From Candidatus Saccharicenans sp. (GTDB lineage: Bacteria; Acidobacteriota; Aminicenantia; Aminicenantales; Saccharicenantaceae): a DNA stretch of 64,000 nucleotides. A program made the translations under genes and the position numbers. The stretch covers positions 1-64,000 of the forward strand of contig JASEIU010000005.1 in NCBI GenBank assembly GCA_030017715.1, written 5' to 3'. Below the pieces are notes generated by a model that worked only from the letters and a program-made list of their open reading frames with translations, searched no databases and had not been told where the DNA came from. Numbering within the stretch: position 1 is the first letter of the stretch; each line of letters starts with the position of its first letter. This document shows positions 19,371 through 28,819 of the stretch, piece by piece.

Positions 19371-20747
19371 TTAATTGTCTTTCTTTACTTCGGGCTTCTT
19401 CAGGAGCAGAAGAGCGACGGTGGCCGCTAAGCAAAGCACTCCCGAGACCACAAAAGCCAGGCGGTAATCGCCGACCACCAGCGACCTGACTGATTCTTCC
19501 CCGGCCTGGCGGATTTCTCTGATCATGACGATGGCTGAAGTTTTCATCAGAGCGGCTGCCAGGTAAGGACCGAGCAGCCCGCCGACACCATAGGCGCTGA
19601 ACATCCAGCCGTAGTTGGCTCCATAGTGGCGGGTGCCAAAATAATCGGCGGTCACGGCCGGAAAAACTGCCAGAAAACCGCCGAAACACAGCCCGACCAG
19701 CGAAATGCCCATCAGGAATAAAGAATAGGGCTTCAGAAGATTAAAGGTCAGCATGGTCAGGCTGCAGACGAGAAACATAGCTATCAGGGTGTTTTTCCGC
19801 CCGGCCACATCCGAAACTTTTCCCCAGACAATTCGTCCCAGGGAGTTAAAGATGGCCAGAATGGAAACAGCCAGAGCTCCGGCCGAGGCGATTTGGTTGA
19901 AGGGGGGCGAATCGACTCCGGCTGTTAAAGTCGAAAGGGCAAACGATTGCCAGATGGGCGAAGCTTTCATGATGATCATCAGGCCGGCGGCGCATCCGGT
20001 AAGATAGATTCCCCAGAGCAGCCAGAACTGCCAGGTTCGCCACATTTCAGACGGCGAAAAATCCAACTTGAGGACAGTCGAACCTTCCGTCCGGGCCGGC
20101 GGGTTCCAGCCGGCCGGGCAGTATCCCGGCTCGGGATTTTTAAGCAATAAGGCGCCAAGGGTGATGGTGACCAGAAAAATGAGGCCGAGGATCAGGAAAG
20201 TATTGAATAAACCGGCCTGCGGCAGCGTAAAAAGGCTCTGTCCGAAAAGCTGGTATGGTCCTCCGGTTATCAGGGCTTTGGCCAGAGGTGCAAAGAAGAA
20301 AGCTCCGGCTCCGAAGCCGGCCACAGCCAGACCGGTTATCAGCCCTCTTTTATCCGGAAACCACTTGACGCAGGTGGCAATGGGGCAGACGTAGGCCGCT
20401 CCGATGCCCAGACCACCAATCACCGAGTATGTGACAATCAACCAGACCAGGGCCGTCCCCGGGGCGAAGGAAGCTGTAAACCTGGCCAGAATCAGACCGG
20501 TTCCCAGCATCAGGCCGCCGGCAATGGCCACCGGCCTTGGCCCTGTCCGGTCCTGAATCCGGCCGGCGATTATAACCGCCAGAGCGAAGCAGGCTAAGAT
20601 TATCTGGGCCGGCAGGGTAACCTGGGTTTCCTTCCAGGAGGGGAAATGCGTCAGCAGGGGAGTCTGGAAAACGCTCCAGATATAGACAGCTCCCAGACTG
20701 ACCTGGATGATAAGAGCTCCAAGGACTACAAACCACCTGTTTTTCAT
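19371..20747 (-). CDS. OFA-family MFS transporter (oxalate/formate antiporter type)
   Basis: A 458-residue inner-membrane carrier with twelve predicted helices. The N-terminus NRWFVVLGALIIQVSLGAVY-type start and the VYIWSVFQTPL segment are hallmarks of the OFA family (TC 2.A.1.11). Members exchange oxalate, formate or other monocarboxylates, and many are of unknown substrate. Family-typical IQDRTGPRP and GLGIGAAYVCPIATCVKWFPDKRG are present. The ATG at 20747 is chosen over GTG at 20753 because AAGGAAGG then has five-base spacing. It ends 24 bases upstream, in reading order, of nothing coding; yggS lies 24 bases behind its start on the same strand. Confidence 0.88.
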   Translation of the reverse strand: MKNRWFVVLGALIIQVSLGAVYIWSVFQTPLLTHFPSWKETQVTLPAQIILACFALAVIIAGRIQDRTGPRPVAIAGGLMLGTGLILARFTASFAPGTALVWLIVTYSVIGGLGIGAAYVCPIATCVKWFPDKRGLITGLAVAGFGAGAFFFAPLAKALITGGPYQLFGQSLFTLPQAGLFNTFLILGLIFLVTITLGALLLKNPEPGYCPAGWNPPARTEGSTVLKLDFSPSEMWRTWQFWLLWGIYLTGCAAGLMIIMKASPIWQSFALSTLTAGVDSPPFNQIASAGALAVSILAIFNSLGRIVWGKVSDVAGRKNTLIAMFLVCSLTMLTFNLLKPYSLFLMGISLVGLCFGGFLAVFPAVTADYFGTRHYGANYGWMFSAYGVGGLLGPYLAAALMKTSAIVMIREIRQAGEESVRSLVVGDYRLAFVVSGVLCLAATVALLLLKKPEVKKDN

Positions 20748-20771
20748 CTGCACCTTCCTTTAATGCTATTT

Positions 20772-21446
20772 TTAGAGACGGGGGCCGAAAATCCTGGTCC
20801 CGATACGAACCCTGGTGGCCCCTTCTTCTATGGCTACCCGGTAGGAGTTGCTCATTCCCATCGATAGAATGTTGAGCTCAGCACCGGGAAGATTCAGTTT
20901 CTTCAGCTCCTCGAAGAGCTGACGGGTCAACCGGAAGTAGGGCCTGGCTTCTTCCGGGTTGCCTTCGAGGGGGCCCATGGTCATCAGACCGCTGAGTTTA
21001 AGCTGCGGGAGGTTTATGATGACCCGGGCTAACTCTTCTACTTTCTCCGGCAGGACTCCGAATTTTTGCGGCTCCCGCCCGGAGTTGACTTCAATCAGAA
21101 CCGGCATGGTTTTGGAAACAGCGGCGCATCGCTTGTTAATCTCTTCTGCCAGCTCCAGCGAGTCGACCGTTTCGATGAGGTCAAAAATCTCAACAGCTTT
21201 TTTGACCTTGTTTTTCTGGAGATGTCCGATAAAGGACCACTGAACCCTTCGGCCTATCACCTGAAAGGCTGTGGCCGCTTCCTGAACATAATTTTCCCCG
21301 ACTATTTTGATCCCGCCTTCTATGGCCGCCAAGATTTTTTCGGGCGTTTGCTGCTTGGCGGCCGCCACCAGATCCACTCCTGAAGGCAGTTCCCGCAGGA
21401 GTTGTCTGACGGTTTTTCTGATCTGTTCCAGTGTAACCTCGCTCAT
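20772..21446 (-). CDS. yggS: YggS-family pyridoxal phosphate homeostasis protein
   Basis: A 224-residue single-domain TIM-barrel protein that binds PLP without known catalysis and buffers free pyridoxal phosphate. PLP lysine is in LVAAAKQQ (residue 31), followed by IVGENYVQEA, WSFIGHLQKNK, GLMTMGP and LSMGMSNSY...GATRVRIGTRIFG at the end, all expected for the family. The length matches E. coli YggS (234). It is transcribed ahead of the OFA carrier on the same strand, with a 24-base gap, so the pair may share a message. Confidence 0.93.
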   Translation of the reverse strand: MSEVTLEQIRKTVRQLLRELPSGVDLVAAAKQQTPEKILAAIEGGIKIVGENYVQEAATAFQVIGRRVQWSFIGHLQKNKVKKAVEIFDLIETVDSLELAEEINKRCAAVSKTMPVLIEVNSGREPQKFGVLPEKVEELARVIINLPQLKLSGLMTMGPLEGNPEEARPYFRLTRQLFEELKKLNLPGAELNILSMGMSNSYRVAIEEGATRVRIGTRIFGPRL

Positions 21447-21589
21447 CCGGGTTTTCCGTTTAAATCAGGATGAATTATACTTAAACCGGCTCCACCTCTC
21501 AAGGGAACCCGTATCTCAATAAAAATTTAACTGTGGGCGGAAAAGTTGATAGACTTAAATTAAGAGGCGGCATAAAATAATTTATGTTA

Positions 21590-21611
21590 AGGAGACGGGA
21601 AGGAGACGGGA
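21590..21611 (+). promoter_or_regulatory. Duplicated Shine-Dalgarno site
   Basis: AGGAGACGGGA occurs twice in perfect tandem (21590-21600 and 21601-21611) directly before the ATG at 21612. The second GGAG is six bases from the start codon, ideal for initiation; the first lies 17 bases away. The duplication looks recent. Confidence 0.75.
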
Positions 21612-22637
21612 ATGACCATCAGGGAGCAGATAGAAGAAATTGAAAAGAAAATCCTTTCACCCCGGGCCTGTCTGAGTGCTAAAAGTAAGGGGCGGCTGCG
21701 GGCCGAGCAGCCTCATCCTATACGAACCGCCTTCCAACGAGACCGCGACCGTATCATCCACTGCAAATCCTTCCGCCGGTTGAAGCACAAAACTCAGGTT
21801 TTCCTCTCGCCGTTTGGTGACCATTATCGCACCCGTCTGACCCACACTCTCGAAGTGTCGCAGATTGCCAGGACCATTGCCCGGGCGCTCCGCCTTAATG
21901 AGGACCTGACCGAAGCCATAGCCCTTGGACATGACCTTGGACACACGCCGTTCGGTCATGCCGGAGAAGAAACACTGAATGAGCTCTTGCCCGGTGGATT
22001 CTGTCATTATGAGCAGAGCCTGAGAGTGGTCGACAAGCTGGAATATGACGGCAAGGGGCTTAATCTAACTTACGAAGTTCGCGACGGCATCAGCCGGCAT
22101 TCCAAAGGCCGCGGGGAGATTCTTGGTGACGACCCGGAAAGCATGCCGGCCACACTTGAAGGCCAGGTGGTCAGGATTTCCGATGTTATCGCCTACGTCA
22201 ACCACGACCTGGATGATGCTTTAAGGGCCGGGCTGGTTGAAGAGGACAGCCTGCCTTCGAAAGTGATTGACATTCTGGGTAAATTGCACGCTACCAGGAT
22301 CGACCGGTTGGTAATGGATGTGGTCGACAGCAGCCTGAAAAACAGGCTGGATAGAATTGCCATGAGTCCGAAAATTTACCAGGCCCTGATCGACCTCCGG
22401 GATTTTCTCTATGAACGCGTCTACTTAAATCAGGAAGCCCGAGCGGACCTGATAAAGACCGGCAAAATAATCAGGGAACTTTACGATTATTTCCTGAAAA
22501 ATCCGGACGACTGGATCAAGGATTATCCGAAAGGAGATCCGCTCGAGAGAAGGGTAGCCGATTTTATCGCCGGGATGACCGACCGCTATGCCCTCAGCAT
22601 CTATGAGCAAATTTTCCTTCCCGGCACCCGGTTTTAA
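21612..22637 (+). CDS. dGTPase-like HD-domain dNTP triphosphohydrolase
   Basis: A 341-residue cytoplasmic phosphohydrolase that splits dNTPs to the nucleoside and tripolyphosphate. It belongs to the shorter type-2 dGTPase-like group. The HD signature is His78 in [15 protein letters not shown], His107-Asp108 in [15 protein letters not shown], and a later Asp in [17 protein letters not shown]. The [11 protein letters not shown] segment near residue 54 is also diagnostic. Its activity usually controls dNTP pools and limits phage replication. Transcribed alone, divergent from yggS. Confidence 0.92.
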   Translation: MTIREQIEEIEKKILSPRACLSAKSKGRLRAEQPHPIRTAFQRDRDRIIHCKSFRRLKHKTQVFLSPFGDHYRTRLTHTLEVSQIARTIARALRLNEDLTEAIALGHDLGHTPFGHAGEETLNELLPGGFCHYEQSLRVVDKLEYDGKGLNLTYEVRDGISRHSKGRGEILGDDPESMPATLEGQVVRISDVIAYVNHDLDDALRAGLVEEDSLPSKVIDILGKLHATRIDRLVMDVVDSSLKNRLDRIAMSPKIYQALIDLRDFLYERVYLNQEARADLIKTGKIIRELYDYFLKNPDDWIKDYPKGDPLERRVADFIAGMTDRYALSIYEQIFLPGTRF

Positions 22638-22670
22638 CCGGGGGCAACAATAAATTTTTCGTCCAATTAC

Positions 22671-22760
22671 AGGTAGGGCCGCCTTCGCGGCCCCGGCAGA
22701 CTTCATAGATTTTCGCGATAGCCCCGGCTTTCGCGTTGTGCTGTAAAGACGGCCCTGCCT
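22671..22760. repeat. Hairpin element with inverted ends
   Basis: AGGTAGGGCCG at 22671-22681 pairs with CGGCCCTGCCT at 22750-22760 (11 bp, one G-U if transcribed). Inner GC-rich inverted segments such as GCCGCCTTCGCGGC strengthen it. It lies just after the dNTPase stop and eight bases before a family-2 repeat. It may act as a terminator, but no T run follows. Confidence 0.45.
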
Positions 22761-22767
22761 TCTATTA

Positions 22768-22915
22768 AGGTTCATCTCCTGATTAGTTGATAAAAAAATA
22801 TCCAGCCGAATAACTATCAGGTTTCACTGGACTGAGAACGGGATTAAGAGGCACAGCCTCAAAGTGAGAATAATTGGAACGTCTTCACAGCGTTCTGCTC
22901 AGCCGCAATTTTAAT
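22768..22915 (+). repeat. Family-2 dispersed repeat, full copy A
   Basis: About 148 bp beginning GGTTCATCTCCTGATTAGTTG and running through CGAATAACTA, GCCTCAAAGTGAGA and GTCTTCACAGC to GCTCAGCCGC. It aligns along most of its length with 30118-30265, and in part with 7970-8048 and 24763-24823 on the other strand. The 545-base gap that holds it contains no credible gene. Confidence 0.7.
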
Positions 22916-23126
22916 CAGAAGAGTAAGCCCTTCTATTCCCATGATTTGCGGCCATGATGATAGGAAGTTGGAGTGGGGGCCTCTTTTCGCTGGAGAGACA
23001 GAGTTTCTCGGGAGGAACACCGGTAGAGCGAGGATGGAAGGTCAAACGCTTGGAGAGGGCTTACTTAATAATCAGAACCATCGGGCAAGAAATGAGGTCG
23101 GGGAAATGGACAAATTTCGGTCGGTT

Positions 23127-23135
23127 TGCTATATT
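23127..23135 (+). promoter_or_regulatory. Extended -10 promoter element of the ABC exporter operon
   Basis: TGCTATATT at 23127-23135 is an extended -10 box about 46 bases before the ABC ATPase start. A convincing -35 is not seen, as expected for extended -10 promoters. The same TGC extension occurs before the SRP RNA. Confidence 0.4.
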
Positions 23136-23181
23136 TTATGCCAGTTAACTTTCGCACTGACAGATTTCCTGGAGGCAGCTA

Positions 23182-23931
23182 ATGAAGGGAAAGGATAATG
23201 TTTTGCTCCAGGTAAGAAATCTATCAAAAACATTCAATTCTTTTCAGGCTGTTAAGAGCGTTTCCTTTGAGCTCTATCCCGGAGAAATTCTGGGGCTTCT
23301 CGGCCCTAACGGTGCCGGGAAAACTACCATTATTCATATGCTACTGGGCCTGACTTCGCCGACTTCAGGAGAAATCCGCATTTTCGGAATGAATCCCTTA
23401 AAATCAAGAGAAAGAGAGAAAATTCTAAACCGCATGAATTTTTCCTCGACTTATGTGGCCATGCCTTATTCGCTGACCTTGAGGGAATCTCTGACGGTTT
23501 TTGCCGGGCTTTACGGAGTGAAAGAGGCCAGGGCCAGAATCAGTTACCTGATCGAGCAGTTTGACCTGAAAGATGTGGCTGACCGCCCGGTAAGGACTCT
23601 GTCCTCAGGTCAGATGACCAGGCTAAACCTGGCCAAAGCCTTCATCAACCAGCCCGAAGTCATGCTGCTGGATGAGCCCACAGCCAGTCTGGACCCGGAC
23701 ATTGCTGACCGCACCCGCAGCTATCTGCTGGAGATGAAACAGACCAAAAAGATGGCCATTCTTTATACCTCGCACAATATGCAGGAAATGGAGGAGATTT
23801 CAGACCGATTGCTGTTTTTACATCACGGAGAAATAATTGCCCGCGGCACTCCAGAAGAACTTGTTTCCAGGTTCAAGGGCCAGGACCTGGAAGATGTATT
23901 TCTTAAGGTGGCCAGGGAGGTGAGGCCATGA
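23182..23931 (+). CDS. ABC exporter ATP-binding subunit
   Basis: A 249-residue ATPase of the DrrA/NodI-type ABC-2 exporters. Walker A is GPNGAGKTT (residues 41-49), the signature is LSSGQMTRLN in place of the usual LSGGQ, Walker B is VMLLDEPTASLDPD and the switch histidine is in YTSHNMQE. It energises the permease encoded immediately downstream; the stop overlaps the permease start by four bases (ATGA), a strong sign of coupling. Exported substrate unknown. A good CTGGAGG precedes the ATG. Confidence 0.92.
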   Translation: MKGKDNVLLQVRNLSKTFNSFQAVKSVSFELYPGEILGLLGPNGAGKTTIIHMLLGLTSPTSGEIRIFGMNPLKSREREKILNRMNFSSTYVAMPYSLTLRESLTVFAGLYGVKEARARISYLIEQFDLKDVADRPVRTLSSGQMTRLNLAKAFINQPEVMLLDEPTASLDPDIADRTRSYLLEMKQTKKMAILYTSHNMQEMEEISDRLLFLHHGEIIARGTPEELVSRFKGQDLEDVFLKVAREVRP

Positions 23932-24728
23932 AGTGGCATCGCATCTCGGCTATGTTCCTGCGCCACATTTACCTCTATCGCCACAGCCTGACCAGGCTGG
24001 TTGAGATATTCTACTGGCCGCTGCTTGATCTCCTGGTCTGGGGCTTTGTCAGTCTGTATATAACCAGGCTCTCAGGGAACGGGGAGGCTACCCCTAATTT
24101 TCTGGGCATCTTTCTGGGCGCTCTGATCCTGTGGGATATTCTGTTCCGGTCGCAGCAGGGAATTTCAGTTTCTTTTCTGGAGGAAGTCTGGGCCCGCAAT
24201 TTCCTGAACCTGTTTGTCAGCCCTTTGACCATCGGCGAGTATCTGGTTTCGCTGATGCTGGTGGCCGTTTTCAAAGTGGTAGTGGTTTTCCTGATCAGCG
24301 CCCTGCTGGCCTGGGTGCTCTATTCTTTTAACCTGTTCATGATCGGAATTTATCTTATTCCCTTCATTCTCAGCCTGGTGATTCTGGGCTGGGCCATCGG
24401 TATCTTGACAACCGGGCTCATACTGCGGTTTGGACAGCAGGCCGAGGTTCTGGCCTGGGGAGTGGCGTTTCTTTTCCAGCCGATTTCAGCCGTCTTCTAT
24501 CCGGTTTCCGTGCTGCCGAAATTCCTGCAAAAGCTGGCTCTGGTGATTCCGGCCTCCTATGTGTTTGAGGGGATGAGAGCCATAGTATTTGGAAGAACCT
24601 TCCCGGCCGATAAATTGCTTAAAGCCTTTGGCCTGAATGTGATTTATCTGGGGCTGGCGCTGGTCTTCTTTTTCCGGATGTTCAAGCAGGTAAGGGCCCG
24701 GGGCCTGCTGGCCAAGATGGGCGAATAA
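23928..24728 (+). CDS. ABC-2 type exporter permease
   Basis: A 266-residue inner-membrane protein with about six helices and the ABC-2 fold. The C-terminal half has the family's FLFQPISAVFYPVSVLPKF and VIPASYVFEGMR segments that follow the helical hairpin. With the ATPase just upstream it makes a dimeric exporter for lipids, polysaccharides or drugs; the sequence does not decide which. It overlaps the ATPase by four bases. The transcript probably ends in the spacer after 24728, though no clear terminator is seen. Confidence 0.9.
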   Translation: MKWHRISAMFLRHIYLYRHSLTRLVEIFYWPLLDLLVWGFVSLYITRLSGNGEATPNFLGIFLGALILWDILFRSQQGISVSFLEEVWARNFLNLFVSPLTIGEYLVSLMLVAVFKVVVVFLISALLAWVLYSFNLFMIGIYLIPFILSLVILGWAIGILTTGLILRFGQQAEVLAWGVAFLFQPISAVFYPVSVLPKFLQKLALVIPASYVFEGMRAIVFGRTFPADKLLKAFGLNVIYLGLALVFFFRMFKQVRARGLLAKMGE

Positions 24729-24762
24729 AAAAAGTCAGTGCGCCCCGGCCTCCAGAGGAAAT

Positions 24763-24823
24763 CTTAAATTTATTCGCCTGTCCATTTTTCTTTTGACCAA
24801 CTGATCGGCCATGAACAGAATTT
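24763..24823 (-). repeat. Family-2 dispersed repeat, fragment
   Basis: On the minus strand it matches the proximal end of the element: TTGACCAACTGATCGG...ATGAAC here against TTGACCAACTAATCGGGAGATGAAC as the complement of the 30118 copy. The adjacent ATTCG and poly-T also line up. Only about 60 bases are recognisable. Confidence 0.5.
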
Positions 24824-24838
24824 TTTGAGGAAATTTCC

Positions 24839-24867
24839 TTGAGAACGGCGGTTTTAAAAATTATAAT
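24839..24867 (+). promoter_or_regulatory. Promoter of the transketolase gene
   Basis: TTGAGA at 24839-24844, exactly 17 bases, then a perfect TATAAT at 24862-24867. The predicted start near 24874 leaves a short leader before AAGGGAG and the ATG at 24897. Confidence 0.65.
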
Positions 24868-24896
24868 AAAGGCTAATTTTTCAAGGGAGTTAAGTG

Positions 24897-26723
24897 ATGG
24901 CTTCAGTATCGGTTCTGGAGAAAATCGCCCGCCGCTTGAGAATCCATTCTTTGAAAATGACCACGGCTGCCGGTTCTGGTCATCCGACTACCTGTCTGTC
25001 ATCAGCCGACATCATCGCCAGTCTATTTTTTCATGAAATGCGTTATGACCCCAAAGACCCATTCGCCTGGGGAAATGACGAATTTGTGTTATCCAAAGGA
25101 CATGCTGCCCCCATCCTCTGGGCCGCTTATGCTGAGGCTGGAATTATTCCTGTTGATTCTCTGCTTGATCTAAGAAAAATCAACAGCGACCTCGAAGGAC
25201 ATCCGACACCGCGAATGCCCTGGGTCAAAGCAGCCACCGGCTCCCTTGGACAGGGGCTGTCGGTGGGTGTCGGGCTGGCCCTGGCCCAGAAACTGGCCGG
25301 AGTTAAGGCCAGGACCTTTGTCCTGATGGGCGACGGAGAGTGCGCCGAAGGCGCCGTCTGGGAAGCGGCCAACGCCGGAAGAGAACTCAAACTCGGTAAC
25401 CTGGTGGCTATAGTGGACGTTAACCGGCTCGGGCAGTCGGACCCGACGATGCACCAGCACGACCTTAAGGCTTATGCTCGCAAGTTCAGGGCCTTTGGCT
25501 GGGATGTTTATGAAGTCGACGGCCATAAAATTGAAAAGATTCTGGAGGCTCTGGCCGCGGCCAGGAAAGGCTCTTCCAGCCCGAAAGTTATTCTGGCCAG
25601 GACCATAAAAGGGAAAGGAGTATCCTTCGTTGAGGATAAAAACGGCTGGCACGGCAAGCCGCTGAAGCCGGAGGAGCTGGAAAAAGCGCTGGCTGAGCTC
25701 GGCCCGACGCCGGAAGTCGACTCAAAAAAATATGTTAGAAGCCGCGAGCGAATAAAGGGCCCGAAATGGAATGATTCAGTTGAGTTCGGTCTTCCAGATT
25801 ACCGGGAAAAAACCGCCACCCGTCTGGCTTATGGACTTGCCCTGGAGAAACTCGGCCGGGTAAATAACCGGGTGGTGGTGATTGACGGGGATGTTAAGAA
25901 CTCAACCTATGCCGACCGGTTCTTTGCCGCCTATCCGGACAGGTCATTTCAATCCTTCATAGCGGAACAGAATATGGTCGGACTGGCCATGGGTCTGGCG
26001 GCCAAGGGGTTCTGGCCGTTTGTGGCCACCTTTGCCGCTTTTCTCACCAGAGCCCACGACCAGGTCAGGATGGCTGCCTATTCTTTTTCTAACATAAAAT
26101 TCTGCGGTTCTCATGTGGGAGTCAGCATCGGCGAGGATGGGCCCTCGCAGATGGGCCTGGAAGACCTGGCGATGTTCCTGCCCATCCCCGACTGCCTGGT
26201 GTTTTATCCATCCGACGCCGTGAGCGCGGAAAAATGCGTCAGGGAAGCGGCCAGATACAGGGGGCTGGTTTATATCAGAACCACCAGACCGGCCACGCCC
26301 ATTCTTTATCCGCCGGATGAGGAATTTCCGGCCGGCGGGGCCAAGGTGCTGAGGAAAAGCGAAACTGATGCGGTGACGGTGATTGCGGCCGGTGTTACCG
26401 TTCACGAAGCCCTTAAAGCTTATGAACAGCTTAAGAAAGAGGGTTTGAATATCAGGATCATAGATGCTTATTCGGTGAAGCCGATTGATGAAGAGACGAT
26501 CGTGCAGTCAGTGTCTGATACCGGAGGCCGGGTAGTGGTAGCTGAAGACCACTTTGAGCAGGGCGGGCTGGGAACCGCCGTGGCTCTGGCCATTCCGGAG
26601 AAAAAATTCTGGAAGCATCTCTGCGTCCGGGAGCTGCCGCGCTCGGGCAGGCCGGAAGAACTTCTGGCCAGATACGGGATCGATGCCGCGGCCATAGCGG
26701 CAGCGGTAAAATCTCTCCTTTAA
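24897..26723 (+). CDS. tkt: Transketolase
   Basis: A 608-residue thiamine-diphosphate enzyme moving two-carbon units in the non-oxidative pentose phosphate pathway. The N-terminal half binds the diphosphate (GHPTTCLS, SKGHAAPILWAA, MGDGECAEGAVWEA). The middle domain has the catalytic Glu in FIAEQNMVGLA, then the C-terminal regulatory domain with VVAEDHFEQGGLG. At just over 600 residues it resembles the shorter archaeal/animal-like class and not the 660-residue E. coli type. ATG at 24897 preferred over GTG 24894 given AAGGGAG spacing. Own promoter. Confidence 0.94.
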   Translation: MASVSVLEKIARRLRIHSLKMTTAAGSGHPTTCLSSADIIASLFFHEMRYDPKDPFAWGNDEFVLSKGHAAPILWAAYAEAGIIPVDSLLDLRKINSDLEGHPTPRMPWVKAATGSLGQGLSVGVGLALAQKLAGVKARTFVLMGDGECAEGAVWEAANAGRELKLGNLVAIVDVNRLGQSDPTMHQHDLKAYARKFRAFGWDVYEVDGHKIEKILEALAAARKGSSSPKVILARTIKGKGVSFVEDKNGWHGKPLKPEELEKALAELGPTPEVDSKKYVRSRERIKGPKWNDSVEFGLPDYREKTATRLAYGLALEKLGRVNNRVVVIDGDVKNSTYADRFFAAYPDRSFQSFIAEQNMVGLAMGLAAKGFWPFVATFAAFLTRAHDQVRMAAYSFSNIKFCGSHVGVSIGEDGPSQMGLEDLAMFLPIPDCLVFYPSDAVSAEKCVREAARYRGLVYIRTTRPATPILYPPDEEFPAGGAKVLRKSETDAVTVIAAGVTVHEALKAYEQLKKEGLNIRIIDAYSVKPIDEETIVQSVSDTGGRVVVAEDHFEQGGLGTAVALAIPEKKFWKHLCVRELPRSGRPEELLARYGIDAAAIAAAVKSLL

Positions 26724-26970
26724 TTACAGAAAGTAATTGCCCGTTCAGACTGATTTATGGAGTCGGGCGCGGTCAACAGGCGAGATGGTAAAAAACGGGC
26801 ATGAATAATCAGGAGCGATTCTCATTTAGGTCTTATGTCTGAAGAGCCGGGAAGCTGATGGACCGGAAGCAAGAAACTGCCGGTGGTCAGGAAAATAAAA
26901 TGTGTTCTGTGTATAATACTTATCCTGTTGATTTTCTTTTATAATTTTTTGTGGCCATGGAAGGTGATTT

Positions 26971-28386
26971 ATGTACCGCCGGATCGATGAATCTCTCCTG
27001 ACTGAACTGGTGGCCCTCTGCGGCCAGAATAATGTTCTGAGCTGCCGTGATGAGGTCTGTGGCTATACCTATGATGAATACGTCTGTCAGCCGGACGGCT
27101 GCGCCCCGGAAGTAGTGGTGCGGCCCGGTAGCGTCGAAGAAGTTTCGGCCGTCCTGAAGCTGGCCTCGGAGCGAAGGATAGCGGTGACTCCGCGGGGCGG
27201 GGGGACGGGGCTGGCCGGAGGCTGTGTCCCCGTATACGGGGGAATTGTGCTATCGATGCAGCGGATGAACAGGTTCCTGGAACTCGACCGCAAAAATCAA
27301 CTGGCGGTGGTCGAGGCCGGAATCACCCTGGGTGAGTTCATCCAGGCGGTCGAAAGGGAAGGGTTTTATTTCCCGCCTCATCCCGGAGATGAAGGAGCCA
27401 TGTTCGGGGGCATGATCGCCACCAACGCCGGAGGCAGCCGGGCGGTTAAGTACGGCAGTATCCGGAATTATATCCGCGGACTGGAAGTGGTGCTGGCCGA
27501 CGGCCAGATCATCCACCCCGGCGGCAAGTTAATTAAGAATTCAACCGGATATAATCTGGTTAACCTGTTCATCGGTTCGGAAGGGACGCTGGGAGTCATT
27601 ACCCGGGCAATCGTCCAGGTGATGAGCCGGCCGACATTTTTGAGAACTATGGTTATACCGTTTGGCGGCATTGAGCAGGCGATTGACAACGTGCCGCTGA
27701 TTTTTGAAAAGGGCATCGTGCCTATGGCCGTGGAGTTTGTCGGGCTGGATGTCATCAGCCTGAGCGAAAAACATCTTAGCCTTAACTGGCCAACCCATCA
27801 GGGAGAGGTCCATCTGATGGTCATTGTGGATTCGCCCTCTGAAGACGACCTCAGCCGTCTGACCGAGCAGATTGCCGACGTGGTTCTGGAAAACGGAGCC
27901 CTGGATGTTTTTGTGGCTGATACGCCGGCCAGGCAGAATGAAGTTCTGAAGATTCGTTCGGAAATTTATGAAGCCATCAAGAAAGAGACAGTGGACATTC
28001 TTGATATCTGCGTGCCGCGTTCCGAAATTCCCGGGCACGTGAGGAAAATCCAGGAAGTGGCCAGAAAATATGACCTGTGGATTCCAGTCTTCGGGCATGC
28101 CGGAGACGGCAACGTCCATTCCCATCTGATGAAGGCCAGATATGAGAACGGACAGGTGTTGCCGCTCGACCTGGAGGAGCTCAGGCCGAAACTGGAAGCA
28201 GCCAGAGAAGAGCTTTTCCGGGATGCCGGCAGCCGGGGCGGGGTCATTTCCGGGGAACACGGCATCGGGCTTTACAAAAAGAAATACCTGTCGCTGTCAC
28301 TGGAAGCTGCCCAGATTGAGGTCATGAAAAAAATAAAAGAAGCCCTGGACCCGAAAGGGATTCTGAATCCCGGGAAAATCTTTTAA
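26971..28386 (+). CDS. FAD-linked 2-hydroxyacid oxidase/dehydrogenase, GlcD-like
   Basis: A 471-residue flavoprotein of the VAO fold that oxidises glycolate, D-lactate or related 2-hydroxy acids. The FAD-binding PCMH domain occupies residues 40-220 (TPRGGGTGLAGGCVP, HPGDEGAMFGGMIATNAGG). The substrate domain ends with VFGHAGDGNVHSHL and the C-terminal GGVISGEHGIG and LDPKGILNPGKIF signatures. No GlcE or GlcF partner is adjacent, so it is probably a stand-alone dehydrogenase, and substrate is open. Preceded by GGAAGGTG; a TATAAT box at 26912-26917 lacks a clear -35. Confidence 0.9.
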   Translation: MYRRIDESLLTELVALCGQNNVLSCRDEVCGYTYDEYVCQPDGCAPEVVVRPGSVEEVSAVLKLASERRIAVTPRGGGTGLAGGCVPVYGGIVLSMQRMNRFLELDRKNQLAVVEAGITLGEFIQAVEREGFYFPPHPGDEGAMFGGMIATNAGGSRAVKYGSIRNYIRGLEVVLADGQIIHPGGKLIKNSTGYNLVNLFIGSEGTLGVITRAIVQVMSRPTFLRTMVIPFGGIEQAIDNVPLIFEKGIVPMAVEFVGLDVISLSEKHLSLNWPTHQGEVHLMVIVDSPSEDDLSRLTEQIADVVLENGALDVFVADTPARQNEVLKIRSEIYEAIKKETVDILDICVPRSEIPGHVRKIQEVARKYDLWIPVFGHAGDGNVHSHLMKARYENGQVLPLDLEELRPKLEAAREELFRDAGSRGGVISGEHGIGLYKKKYLSLSLEAAQIEVMKKIKEALDPKGILNPGKIF

Positions 28387-28816
28387 GACTTGAAAACTCG
28401 AGAAACCGTCTCAGCCTCCGGATTTTAGTGGCTGGATAAAATCTGGTCCCTCTCAACTTCAGAGATTCGTTACCTGATTATTTCCAAAATTCATGACCGC
28501 CGGCCTGGGCCAGCCGAACAGCAGGGGCCGCCATTAATTTATCGGCCGACCAGTTCCACCCGTTCCGTATAAATCGAAGCAAAAGCCGAACAGCGCAGGC
28601 GAGAGGCCGGGCTATCTGTTTTTAGTTTTTTGCTTCGTCAAGTTTGTTTTATGGCTTTAGTGTCCTCCGAAAAAAGACTTATAGTGTTGACAGACCTGAC
28701 TTTAGCCGGGTCTGATTCCTGTCCGGCCCGGCTTAAGAAAATGGTTGCAAAAATCTGGCCTTTGAGTTATTTAAAAATCAGGATATCCAGAGGGGAATAA
28801 ATGGCTCATGGAGGTT
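28387..28816. other. Non-coding spacer
   Basis: About 430 bases without a credible gene. TTGACA at 28687-28692 has no good -10 at the usual distance; CAGACC...GGTCTG at 28691-28714 could form a small stem. No riboswitch or tRNA is recognised. Confidence 0.5.
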
Positions 28817-28819
28817 ATG

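Noticed and set aside
22941-23198. 85-residue plus-strand frame before the ABC ATPase
   Set aside because: Overlaps the ATPase start and covers its promoter; no recognisable protein.
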